Source: Chlorops oryzae (lineage: Eukaryota; Arthropoda; Insecta; Diptera; Chloropidae). From it: a stretch of DNA of 64,000 bases. Location of the stretch: positions 21,498,985 to 21,562,984 of the forward strand of contig CM035807.1 of NCBI GenBank assembly GCA_020466095.1, written 5' to 3'. The notes below the pieces were generated by a model. The model made no database searches, was not told where the DNA came from, and saw only the letters and a program-made list of their open reading frames with translations. A program made the position numbers and the translations under genes. Shown here piece by piece: positions 9,656-19,583 of the stretch (positions are counted from its first letter, which is position 1; the number at the start of each line of letters is the position of its first letter).

Positions 9656-12273
9656 CTAGGTACATCGATGCTTGCTGGGCGGTGGATAACCGAAGTTTCC
9701 GATTCCCTTAAGCTCCTGTGTTAATTCCGGTTTTGTGGCAATAGCTTTATAAATGGCCAATTCGAGTTCATCGTATTGAAAATGCGGTGGAAATGGGAAA
9801 TCGTCAAGTGCCATTATCGAAACAGTTCCACGTTCTGTGCCAACAGCAATGGAACGGCCACAAAGTGACATCCTTGAAAAAAATTAAAATAAAATCCATA
9901 TTATCGATTTATAAAATCGTTTTGTCGTTATGAAATCGTTTGCTTCTAAGTGAGCCTTTACGTACTTAAATAAGGTAAATAAGCCGTGATCGATTTTGTA
10001 CACTGCCACCGGTTTGAGTGCACTGCGACGTATATCCCACACGTAGATTGCCCTTCGTGTATTCGATATTAGAACAGTCGAATGTGTTCGACTCCAAGCA
10101 GCCGATAGAATCGGACTATTTTCACATGTCAGCGAAATAAGTGGATCGAAAATACCCTCTATCCAAATTCGAATGTACCTTGCGGATGATAGTTAAATTC
10201 AATGTTTAATTTTAAAAATTTAATGCAATAATAAAAAAATTCTTACCAATCATTTCCCGCTGTGAGAAATAGTTTCGGCGACCACGGCGAAAAATCCATA
10301 GTTGTGACAGCTCCATTGTGGACCTGCAGAATATCCAAATGCTGATGAGGATAATTAGTCGAGCACTTGTGTATGCAACCCTCGTCGGTTAACAAGAAAT
10401 ACAGATCGTTTTGACGTGGATGTAAGACCATATTGACACCCTGTGGACAGCGGCTGGACAATGTCCGATGCCACGGACGTCGTATGAATAGACCTTCGGG
10501 ACTTCCCTCGACACGATCCAATTGCATTTGTGGGAATGCAAGCAAATAGGGACCATTGATGATACGATATTTCGTAACGCTTCCCTCTTGAGCCATTGCC
10601 AGAAACTGCTCAATATCCGATGTATCCGAAACCGATTGCCGGAGAAATCGTATGGAAGTTATGGGATCACATGTTGATTGCTCCGTACGTTGCGAGATCG
10701 CGATCGGTGGCTTATCGAAATCGGCAATGTCACGAACCTCAACCGAACCATCAAATAGACCAATTGCCAGCAATTCCGGTCGTGATGTTGAAAATTCGAC
10801 CGACACGACAACATTCTCGTAAGAATAAACGCGTTCGGGATTAACGGGATTCTTGATGTTCCAAACACAACAGTAACTCACATCCGGGATCTGCATAATA
10901 CCATACGAATACAGGCCATAAGCGACAGCAATGATATCACCATTTCCCGGACAAAAGGCAATATCAACGATCGCCCGACGTTTCTTATCCGACGGTGCCA
11001 AATTGAATTCGAATAGTTCTCTCAAATGATACGTGAACATAACATCACGGGCAAACGGATCGGGTAGTATCATATTCCGGAAACGTCTCTGCTCTGTCTC
11101 GAAAACATTGCCAGCAAGAACGCGTGTCGTTATCATCAAGGCGACTTTGAATTCATTGCTCTCGTTGATACTCTCGAATTGATCGACACCGCCGACCTTA
11201 TAAGTTGTAACATTCATCTTTTGCGCATCACCAACATCGACACTTTTGGTGGTCGCTTCCAGATTTCGATAAGTATCGAACATCTCGAAATTCGATACAT
11301 ATGATATAACTGTATTCTTATCGATTCTCTTCGTATTCACGTCACGTGATTTACGCAAGATGTCTGTAGTCTGTGCTTCCGAATGATTCCGCCGCCATTG
11401 ACGCCCCTTACCGATGGTGATATAATCATAGTACTTATTATCCGCTTCCACAACATGAGCTTCCGGCGAATCACGTGGCACTGTTAGGCTTCGCAGTTCG
11501 AACAAAAGTATTTCTTTGGTCCTTCGCAAAACGATTTTTATGTACGGCTGCATATGTTGCGTCTCCGATGCAACGGACTCCTGGCTATCTTCTACGTTCT
11601 CGCTCCTCGGAAGTGGCTCTGGCTTCGGCAAGGTGTCCATCTCCGTACCGAACTATAAATACAAACATACATACATACATTCAATTAAAAGAACCTTCGA
11701 AATTGAAGCATTATAATTACGCCAGTGGCCATTAACGAAGCCGATCTCTGAACTGTGGGGACCTTGACTGGCAGCGATGCTTCACATTCCTTAATTTTTC
11801 CAATTAACTTACTAAATTTTTCCTTAAATGAGGAATCGTAGAGCAGAGGCGGTGTCACATCTTTCATTTCGTCTCCATCTTGTTGCATTATCTGAAATAT
11901 TGAAATTTTTTCCAATCGATAAACCACGATTCTTTTCAATTCCATAAAATATAAACAACACCAAAAATGACTGCTGCCAAGCAACCAAGTCCTTCGTTAC
12001 CGCTCCCCATTTATTTACCTGAACATTCGTTCGAGCTTCGAGGGCTTTTTGTATCGAATACGAATAGCCATCGAAAAAGCTCAACCGCGATGCTCGAACT
12101 GAACTATTGTAGGAGGATGTGCTGCCACCTTCGCGCGCTTCCTCTTGTCCTTCCGAAAGCTGAATGTGCTGCGGACGTCGCTGTTAGAGAAATAAATCCA
12201 AAAACTTTGAATATCTTCTCATTTATTAATTGAGTTCATTCACTACAAATACCTTGTCAGTCTTCTTGACCAT
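9656..12273 (-). CDS. axonemal dynein intermediate chain, DNAI4/WDR78-like (6 exons)
   Basis: Exons on the minus strand are 12273-12253, 12180-12019, 11891-11721, 11652-10247, 10178-9966 and 9872-9656, all with GT/AG ends and matching phases, giving 729 aa (ATG at 12273, TAG at 9658-9656). The N-terminus has ASRLSFFDGYSYSIQKALEA and the FGTEM motif. The centre has TYRNLEAT and EFNLAPSDKKRRAIVDIAF. The C-terminal half is WD40 repeats (CCVWNIKNP, SVEVRDI, VTTMDFSPWSPKLFLTAGND, IYVWDIRRSALKPVAVYKID). This is the layout of DNAI4 (WDR78), an inner-arm (dynein f/I1) intermediate chain of motile axonemes; in flies that means sperm and mechanosensory cilia. Introns are 68-127 bp, unlike the kilobase introns of fru around it. 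It is probably nested antisense in a fru intron. Another axonemal intermediate-chain paralogue is possible but less likely. Confidence 0.85.
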
Positions 12274-13998
12274 CGTCCTTGAGGTGTCACAAAAAGATGA
12301 TGAAGGGAAAGAAAATGTTTTTTCAAAACTAAAAATAATCAAGAGTTTTAGGAGGAATTTGTTTTAGATTTGTTCGATTCAATTCCTTCTTTAATTCGCC
12401 TGTGTAAATTATTGTCTGAAAAATCAAGAGTTGTATGATATTTTATTTATTTTCCTTTTTTAAAAGAAGTGGGATCAATTTTTTGTTTTTATCCTTTCTC
12501 TGGAATATTATGAACTTTAATGAAATGCCAGCTTTGTCGGGATATTATGACTGTTTGCCAAATCTTAATTCGGGATCCAAGTTCACAATCCAAATATGCC
12601 TGCACAATTTTAAGCTCCTTTTGTTGGCTACGCTTCATCCTTTTGATCTACTTCCGCTTCCACTAATGCCTTTTCAATCTATTTGATCTTCCTTCACTGC
12701 TCCTTCCTCTACTTTTCCTTCCACTACTTCGGTTTCGTCTGCTTTTTCTTCCTCTAGTTTCTCTAGGTCCTCCAACTACATTTCCTCTTCTTCTACTTAA
12801 TCTTTTTTCTGTATTACCTCTTTCAATACTACTTCTTTCTTTACTACCTCTTTCTCTACTACCTCTATCTCTACTACATCGTCCTCTATTACCTCTTCCC
12901 CCACTACATCTTCATCGGCTACCTCTAAATCTACTGCCTCTGCCTCCACTATCTCTTTCTCCACAACCTCCTTCTCCACTATCTCTTCATCTCCTCCCTC
13001 TTCCACTTCTGTCCCTTTCTCTACTGTATTTTCCTCTACTCCCTCTCGCTCTTACTCTCTTCCTCAGGTATCTCTTCCTCTTCTTCTTCTTCCAATTTCT
13101 CTACTAACACTTTACTTCTTTTTCTTATAAGTTATACTCTTTCCCCACAGCCTTCTCCAATTCTATATCTTTCTCTACTTCAATTTCGTCTACGACTTCT
13201 TCCTCTGCTACCTTTTCCTGTTCATTTTCTTATTTCTTTTTCTCTTCCTCTTCTACTTAGCACCTTCTATACCGATTGAGTCTTGGATCCGATTTTTCCG
13301 GGTTTTTAAACTATAATTTTAACTTTTTTTTTTCATTGTATTCGCAGCTTTGCCCGCTCTATAATTTTTTTTTTTTAACTATACCCCCCCTAGTATTTAC
13401 TTTCATTAAAAAAAATATAATATATATTCAAATCGGATGGCGGAACTGTGTCATATTCAAAAAAATGCAAGTGCCCATAGTATGTAAATACTCTCAGTAT
13501 TGATATGCTGCGGCATGTAGGAAGGGCGCGCGCATTAACGAATAAGTAATTAACGTCCTACATGTCGTATGAGTGATGCCATTTCTATGATATTTCGGAC
13601 ATTTGCACCGCATACGCACGTTTACCCAAATTTAAGCTAAATATTCAAGTAAGGAACCGGAGAACGGCCCGCTTGAGGGCATTTGAGCATATGACGAATC
13701 CTCTTTCAGTAATCCGTAATCCCCATAAGGAAGTTAGAACAGCTCGTGTCCGTTTTCTTATGAAGTCTCGATCTGCGAATTATTCTCAGCCAATTGAGAG
13801 CTCCAATGTTTTTTTTTTTTGTCATAGAATTGATTTAGACTCAAAAACGTGTGTACGAAGACATTACAAATGATAATGCAATTTGAAATAGATATCCCGA
13901 GCTTTTGCTCGATAGAAAACAAATTACCGCAAAACTTTTTTGTGTTTAAACAATCCAATTAAAAATGAAAATTTCTCATTTACTTTATTACTTTACAG
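12274..13998. other. intergenic or intronic DNA between the dynein gene and fru C1
   Basis: Contains the putative upstream region of the minus-strand dynein gene, a pyrimidine-rich repeat block (12640-13265), and the 3' end of the fru intron preceding C1. No supported coding exon. Confidence 0.6.
12640..13265. repeat. strand-asymmetric CT/ACT-rich minisatellite-like block
   Basis: About 600 bases almost free of G on the + strand, built from degenerate units such as ACTACCTCTTTCTCT. On the minus strand 12797-13006 reads an acidic repetitive peptide (EVVEKEVV-like units) with no flanking splice or homology support, so I treat it as a repeat, not a gene. Confidence 0.7.
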
Positions 13999-14146
13999 GT
14001 TCAACACTGATCAAGGAGCTATGGACCAGCAATTTTGTCTACGCTGGAATAATCATCCAACCAACTTGACCGGTGTTTTGACTTCCTTGCTGCAACGCGA
14101 AGCACTCTGCGACGTAACATTGGCATGTGACGGAGAAACTGTTAAG
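13999..14146 (+). CDS. fru: fru common exon 1 (C1): first half of BTB domain
   Basis: The acceptor is TTTACAG at 13992-13998 and the donor AAG|GTAAAA follows 14146. The common-isoform start is the ATG at 14021, giving 42 codons that begin [16 protein letters not shown], the signature of the insect ttk-type BTB family and essentially the Drosophila Fru sequence. The BTB domain mediates dimerisation and cofactor recruitment. The 22 bases between acceptor and ATG are open in the same frame (one base plus seven codons), as needed if male-specific transcripts splice in an N-terminal extension from an upstream exon. Intron to C2 is 155 bp, phase 0. Confidence 0.96.
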
Positions 14147-14301
14147 GTAAAATACATTTTTATAGCATCAAAATATTGAAAAACTACTTTTTACGGAGGT
14201 ATATTCCTCAAACGTTGATAGCATTGCTTTAAGATTGGCTTGCCACCAAAAATTGATGAAGTGGTGTAATGAAAGAATTTTCTTATCTTTTCTCTTTGAA
14301 G

Positions 14302-14502
14302 GCACATCAAGCCATATTGTCAGCATGCAGCCCATATTTCGAAACAATATTCCTGCAAAATCATCATCCACATCCCATAATCTACTTAAAAGATGTCAGA
14401 TACTCAGAAATACGTTCCCTGCTCGACTTCATGTACAGGGGAGAAGTCAATGTTGGCCAAAGCTCATTACCAATGTTTTTGAAAACAGCCGAAAGTCTGC
14501 AG
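14302..14502 (+). CDS. fru: fru common exon 2 (C2): second half of BTB domain
   Basis: Acceptor TTTGAAG|GCACAT; donor CTGCAG|GTTCGT. The 67 codons start AHQAILSACSPYFETIF and end FLKTAESLQ, completing the BTB/POZ fold (residues 43-109 of the common protein). It is phase 0 at both ends and nearly identical to the Drosophila exon. A 75-bp intron separates it from C3. Confidence 0.96.
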
Positions 14503-14577
14503 GTTCGTACGATAACGAATGGCCGCCCTTCCGGCTCCGTCCTCAAATGAACTAAAAATTTCCAATTTTCCCCCCAG

Positions 14578-15357
14578 GTACGCGGTCTGACAGATAACAA
14601 CAATCTAAACTACCGACCGGATTGCGACAAGCATCGCGAATCGGCAGCATCATCACCAACGGGACGCAGTGTTTACGGTGGCAGCAGCGTAAACGAGCGT
14701 GAATCCCGTGAACGGGAGCGTGAACGCGAACGCGAACGCGAACGAGACACGCTGCGCAGTCGCAGTGAGCGCGATTTACGCGATGAGCTACAACGTAGCA
14801 ATAGCAGTTCGGCAGCAGCTGCTGCTGCGGCCGTTGCTGCCGCTAGCCTACAATCCGCCGCAGCCGCACTCGGCCTCGGCGGCGAACGATCTCCAAATAG
14901 TGCAAATGCAGCTGCCGCTGCAGTTGCAGCAGCTGTTGCAGCTGCCACCGGACGCAGTGCTAGCGTGGATGCGCTAAGTGGCTGCGGCGGTGGCATTGCT
15001 GCTAGTGTTGGTGTTGGTGTTTGTGGTGGCGGCGGCGGCGGCAATGGCAGCGCCGGCGGTGCCAGCAGTGGCGGTGGCATCAATAGTCGTGGTGATGCAG
15101 GAAGTGATCGTGGCAGTGAAAGAGGAAGTGGCAGTGTTGGCGGCGAACGAGAACGTGCCGATAGTCGCGATGAACTCATGCAGCTAGATTTTAGTAACAA
15201 GGACAGCAGAGATCGTGATAGAGAAATGTCCACTACGCCAGTGGAGCATATAAATAGTAATAAGCGAAGACGTAACAACTCATCCAACTGTGATAATTCG
15301 TTGACCTCGACACATAACGCAAATGTACAGGACCGGCACTACACTCAAGATTCGCAG
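14578..15357 (+). CDS. fru: fru common exon 3 (C3): linker rich in Ala, Arg-Glu and Gly
   Basis: Acceptor CCCCAG|GTACGC; donor TCGCAG|GTAAGG; 260 codons, phase 0. It starts VRGLTDNNNLNY, the conserved end of the Fru BTB region, then runs through a serine/arginine-glutamate run, alanine runs, a long glycine-rich segment and a conserved block STTPVEHINSNKRRRNNSS that includes a KRRR basic cluster (possible nuclear localisation). It ends HYTQDSQ. The homopolymeric stretches are typical of fast-evolving fly linkers and have no assigned catalytic function. Reverse-strand reading frames across it are shadows of the repeats. Confidence 0.94.
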
Positions 15358-15393
15358 GTAAGGACGAACAGAAAAAAAAAATTACTCAGTGTA

Positions 15394-15525
15394 CAGTGAC
15401 AGTCCTCTTAAGCGGACAGTCCTTCTTAAACGGAAGCTTTTTGGGATTTCTTCTCAAATAGTTTCCTCTTAAGCGGACTCACATTTTCGGGCCCCGTAAT
15501 TGTTCGCTTAAAAGAGAGTCGACTG
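15394..15525. mobile_element. pogo/Tigger-like MITE in the C3-C4 intron
   Basis: 132 bp with TA on both sides (15392-15393 and 15526-15527). Left end CAGTGACAGTCCTCTTAAGC; right end, complemented, CAGTCGACTCTCTTTTAAGC. The phrase CCTCTTAAGCGGAC recurs inside. It makes up more than half of the 235-bp intron between C3 and C4. Confidence 0.7.
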
Positions 15526-15592
15526 TATATAAAAAAAAAGAAGCATATTTATGTGAGCACATTTTGATGACCTTGCGTTTCACCTTTCTCAG

Positions 15593-15853
15593 GCGTCCTC
15601 ACACAGCAATTACAAATTGAGTCCCGTGCCAAAAACAGGAAACACATCCGAATCCGAAGAAGCGGTTGGTCGACACGATTCCCCACTATCCGCAAGTCAA
15701 GTCGTCGGCAGTGGTGGCGGAAGTCTAGGTGGGATGGGTTCACTTGCCGGCGGTGGGGGTATTGGCCTAAGCCAATCGCTTAGTATTAAACAAGAATTAA
15801 TGGATGCACAACAACGTGAACACCATGCGTCATTACCACCAGATTATTTAGCG
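15593..15853 (+). CDS. fru: fru common exon 4 (C4)
   Basis: Acceptor TTTCTCAG|GCGTCC; donor TTAGCG|GTAAGT; 87 codons, phase 0. The segments LSPVPKTGNTSESEEA, GRHDSPLS and SLSIKQELMDAQQ match the Drosophila Fru linker, as does the end (LPPDYLA). IKQE at about residue 425 resembles a SUMO-acceptor motif (psi-K-x-E); that is inference only. If the intron were retained, translation would add seven codons and stop at 15874. Exon 4 can join either C5 (21259) or the candidate terminal exon at 16738; both acceptors are in phase 0. Confidence 0.94.
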
Positions 15854-16737
15854 GTAAGTACGCAGAAAATTTGATCAAAAATATATATGTATATGTGTAT
15901 GTATATGCATAAATGTTAGTCCCGCTGCTGTTGTACGTATGAAGGAGAAAAAAGCCTTTCCGTAGAGCCTGTTTAGGTTTTTTCTTTGAACCGGTGCGAT
16001 GGTTCCAATTATTATATTTCTGACGCTTCACTGTACATTTGCCCAATTATAACAACTTATAAATAATTTAATCCTTTTTCTGATATCTTTGTTGTTATTT
16101 TTTTTTGTTTTTTTTTTTTTCAAATAATACAATTATAATAATAGGTTTAATTGTTGGTAAAGTGCTTAAAATATTTGGATAATTTTTAAATGTGACGATT
16201 GTAAAAAGGAGCTTAAGAATTGTGTAAGCACAGAAGAACGAAGGATTTTCCGGTACATTGATTAAACTTTTGATATGGGATCGGCCGTGTTAAAGAAAAA
16301 ATCTAAACAATTTCCATTCTTTTAATCAATAAATCGATGTATGTAAACTTTTGTCATTTATATCGATTATTGTTGGAAAAAAAAAAATAAATAAAAATTC
16401 TATCAGGCATGCTCCAGAAATCGAATCCGAATGATGCAATTCGAAGTCAATAGAATTTTAAGCCATTTCGAATTTTCCTATGGGGACTCGTTTTCTAGAG
16501 CATGTCTGCATGCCTTTTCCTGTGATTTCTTTACGATGATACTATATGCCCACACACATCAAAGCCAAAAGCATCTTAATCGTGTACAAATCGTGAAAAA
16601 AAATTAAACAGGAAAAAATCCTTCTTTTCTTCTTTGTTTATGCATTTCTTAAGTTCTTTTCCTTATTTCGATTTTTATTTCTATTTTTTTTTTCCACTAA
16701 TTTCTTTCAAAACTCAACGCAAACAACGATCCAATAG
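15854..16737 (+). other. fru intron after C4, upstream of the candidate terminal exon
   Basis: 884 bases, no coding signal. Contains long T runs, a small inverted-repeat element (16405-16507) and, at its 3' end, the polypyrimidine tract and AG used by the candidate exon at 16738. Confidence 0.6.
16405..16507. mobile_element. short inverted-repeat element (about 100 bp)
   Basis: Left arm GCATGCTCCAGAAATCGAAT and right arm, complemented, ACATGCTCTAGAAAACGAGT. Target duplication not resolved. Confidence 0.5.
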
Positions 16738-17397
16738 CGCTCTAGTCGAAGCTCATCATCGAACTTAGGCAATCCCTCAAGCGTTGATGATAAACGAAAC
16801 ATCGATTTTGCATCAACTTTATCATCAACGCAACAGTCACGTAGTCTAATGCTTTTCCAACAAGCCGTCGAAACGCAATTACAAAACCTTAAACAAAAAC
16901 ACCAACAGCAGCAGCGAAAGCAGTCAACAACGGCATCGGCAACACCGCCTTGGCAACTTCGAAATCTTGTTGACTCACCTATTGACCTTGATATTGATGA
17001 GCAACTGGTGACAGCGAACATACAACGTCTGTTGCATGAACAACAACATCAACAGCAGCAGCAGCAACAGCAACAAAGACGTCCATTGCGCTCACCAACT
17101 CTGGACACATTTCGAAGGCCGTCAACGGCTTCGACGCCTACGGAGGATATCTACAATCGAAGGAGTTCGATAAGCAGTTCCACCAGCAATCGTAGATACT
17201 CATACGGTGCATCAAAATCGCAATCGGCTGCCGCAACTTCTGCAACAAATCGCTTAGCTTTAGCCGTTGCTAGTTTATCATCCGCCATGCAGACTAATGA
17301 GCTCCCAACGGGCAGCACAGCACCAAAAACATCAACAGCAACAACATCATCATCTACATCATCATCGGCGGACATCGTCCGCAACAACATCGCGTAA
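16738..17397 (+). CDS. fru: candidate alternative terminal exon of fru, 5' part (frame 1)
   Basis: An open frame runs from the AG at 16736-16737 to a TAA at 17395-17397 (219 aa). The AG is the first one after a long T-rich tract and a CTAAT-like branch point (about 16695-16699). Splicing from C4 keeps phase 0, so the joined protein reads DYLA then [13 protein letters not shown]. The peptide is Ser- and Gln-rich ([19 protein letters not shown]; poly-Q around 17040-17077) and typical of a fly regulatory linker. The frame closes just as a conserved zinc-finger frame continues one base over. It could correspond to what the Drosophila literature calls the D-type end, but I cannot confirm that from sequence alone. 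Confidence 0.6.
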   Translation, partial: RSSRSSSSNLGNPSSVDDKRNIDFASTLSSTQQSRSLMLFQQAVETQLQNLKQKHQQQQRKQSTTASATPPWQLRNLVDSPIDLDIDEQLVTANIQRLLHEQQHQQQQQQQQQRRPLRSPTLDTFRRPSTASTPTEDIYNRRSSISSSTSNRRYSYGASKSQSAAATSATNRLALAVASLSSAMQTNELPTGSTAPKTSTATTSSSTSSSADIVRNNIA

Positions 17398-17767
17398 AAG
17401 CGGACGTTTTCGCACAAATTGGCTATGCCAATTCGATTGGCTGCAATACGATGAGCTGGCGAACACGATGTTCTGTAAATTCTGTCGCAAATGGTCGAAC
17501 GATATACCCGATATACGTACGTCCTTTGTCGAGGGAAATTCGAATTTCCGCTTAGAAATCGTTAATCACCACAACAAGTGCAAATCACATCGCATGTGCT
17601 ATGAGAGGGAAATGCAGGAGCTGCAACGTTCGGGGGAGGCGCGCATCTCGAGCACGGAGCATCTGATCGAATCGGGAAGTAATTTACAAGAGGATAACAA
17701 TAGAGAACAGCAAGCGCACAATGCACCAGGCGTCATCACGATTAATGTTGGCGATGACCATTTATGA
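17264..17767 (+). CDS. fru: BED/TTF-like zinc-finger end of the candidate fru terminal exon (frame 2)
   Basis: This frame is open from 17264 to a TGA at 17765-17767. After a His/Gln-rich stretch it encodes [19 protein letters not shown], then MFCKFCRKW, then [16 protein letters not shown] and CKSHRMC. The layout is a WLxxFxWLxY lead-in, a CxxC pair, an FxxGxxxFRLxxxxxH stretch and a final H. It resembles the single atypical zinc finger of ZNF862/KIAA1586-like and hAT-related proteins rather than a C2H2 finger. It overlaps the frame-1 ORF by about 130 bases and lies +1 to it, so either the assembly has an indel in the CAT/CAA-rich overlap or a frame change or extra splice exists. AATAAA follows at 17880. 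Confidence 0.65.
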   Translation, partial: PLLVYHPPCRLMSSQRAAQHQKHQQQQHHHLHHHRRTSSATTSRKSGRFRTNWLCQFDWLQYDELANTMFCKFCRKWSNDIPDIRTSFVEGNSNFRLEIVNHHNKCKSHRMCYEREMQELQRSGEARISSTEHLIESGSNLQEDNNREQQAHNAPGVITINVGDDHL

Positions 17768-17879
17768 AGCGTGAAGCGGGATTCGCAAAGATTATTCACG
17801 ATTTTCGTATTTTCAGTTCAACGTTTGAGTTTTTTTTTTTTTTTGTTTTTTTTTTTTTTTTAGTTCTTAAGTTCATTTA

Positions 17880-17885
17880 AATAAA
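17880..17885 (+). promoter_or_regulatory. poly(A) signal for the C4-linked terminal exon
   Basis: AATAAA lies 113 bases after the TGA of the zinc-finger frame, following two long T runs. It supports this being a 3'-terminal exon rather than an internal one. Confidence 0.45.
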
Positions 17886-18646
17886 TACTTAAAAATATGG
17901 ATTTTAATTTATAATTAGAGAAAACATTATTAGATATGAGGGTGAAGCAATTTAATTTATAGGGATTTTAAGAGCTGTATTTTTTTTTCGTTTTTATTTC
18001 ATTAATAATTTCTGTCAATTTAAATTATTTTTATTAAATAATTCCCTTTTTTTGTTCGTTGAAAGAAATCAAAGCAAAGGTGAAGAGGCCATGCCGAGAA
18101 TTCGCAAAACCTTTTGTGAGCAAAACATTTTATTTTAAATTCGGTTGCCACTGCACACGGCTGTGGAAAAAATGAAGATTTTTATAGGCTTTTCCGCAGA
18201 CAAATCAAATCTTTTTCATCTTTTCACTCAACCCTTGTGACATAAAGTTGAGTGAAATGAGTCTCTTCGTACCACATATTGTCATATTTTTTCGCAATTT
18301 TATTGCCCAATTTGAATTGCGCAATTCACTTCATTTCTTATTGGTTAAAATAGTGGTATTCAAGCAGCTGTGGAAATTGAAGTGTGCAAATTCTCGCCCT
18401 GCGAAGAACGAGTGCAAAACTTGTGCGATAACATAGCGCAAATTTTGCCATCAAAATCTATGCGCAATATTTGCCCGGTCGCGCAATTTTTTTTTTTGTG
18501 TCCATACAAACGAATTTGCACAAATAAAAATTTGCGAGGAAGCAAAAATTGCATACATGCTTGGAATCCGACTAATATTTCCAAAATTTATGATTAATCC
18601 CTCATGATTTTGTTTTCATAAATCGTTTTGAAATATTTTCAACATA

Positions 18647-19583
18647 CAGTACACTCGGGATAACGTCAACCCCCTATTCCGTCAACACCCCAAAACGTCA
18701 ACACTTTTTTATTAACATTGACTATTCTAAAACGTCAACAAAACCTAAAAGCTCCAAAAGGTAAACTCTGCTTAATAGAAAATTTTAGCTGGAATTACGT
18801 AGACAGGGTGTCCCGTTGACATATGGGGTACCAAATTAATGGTAATCGATCCAGCATTTTGAATAAAATAAAAAATTTGGGTGTTAATTGGATACTTTTC
18901 ATACCAAAATGGCTTCCAAAGTAAAAAAAAAAAAATTGAGTTTTTTTCAGAATTTTTGACTTTGACCTTTTATTTTTCCCTCAATGGGTTAAATTTTTAC
19001 CATTAATTTAATTTTAACTAAAAGCACATACAATTGGCTTTCAATTTGCATTCAAATTTGTTTTCTACAATTAACCATTGGTGTGGAAGAATTTTTTTTC
19101 TGGACTTAGTGTCAAAAAACTTTAGAGCCACATAACTCCTCAGGAGTGCACCCTCACATACGATTTTTTGTTCATCTTGGACTTCCCTACCACCCCTTTT
19201 AAGGAATGTAATTCCCAACGGGACACCCTGTAGAATACGAATTCTCAGAATTCCGGGAATCTCCCTTTGTGCGTACAATGTAGTTTTTGCTCTCTTTGTT
19301 CAATTGTGTTTTCGAACTTGTTGACGTTGCGCGTATAAAATGATCTCTAAAAACTGAAAGTGGCATGATCTCATATAAAATATTTTTTCAATTTTTCTAA
19401 ATACATAAAAATTTGTTTGAATCAGATCCAATAGGTTGGTTTTAGTATGAATACTTAACTAACGTTTAAAAGTATAATTCCAACTTTATTTTGGTCTAAA
19501 ATGAGGACAATCATACACGTCAACAATCTGGTAAATGTCAACACTCGCGGTTTTAATTAGTTGACGTTATCCCGAGTGTACTG
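18647..19583. mobile_element. pogo-like element with 24-bp inverted repeats, interrupted by another MITE
   Basis: Perfect 24-bp inverted repeats (18647-18670 and 19560-19583) beginning CAGTACACTCGGGATAACG, flanked by TA (18645-18646 and 19584-19585). The motif GTCAACA is repeated near both ends, a possible transposase-binding array. Without the inserted element it is about 510 bp and non-coding. Confidence 0.88.
18804..19230. mobile_element. MITE nested inside the pogo-like element
   Basis: 427 bp with perfect 15-bp inverted ends CAGGGTGTCCCGTTG (18804-18818; complement at 19216-19230) and TAGA on both sides (18800-18803 and 19231-19234), a probable 4-bp target duplication. Superfamily not assigned. 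Confidence 0.8.

Noticed and set aside
12797..13006. 69-aa acidic repeat peptide on the minus strand
   Set aside because: No splice context or recognisable family; better explained by the pyrimidine-rich repeat. Kept only as a finding.
14673..15287. 204-aa minus-strand frame rich in Leu, Ser and Pro
   Set aside because: Lies exactly over fru exon C3, whose + strand sequence is conserved; the reverse frame is a shadow of Ala/Arg/Gly repeat codons.
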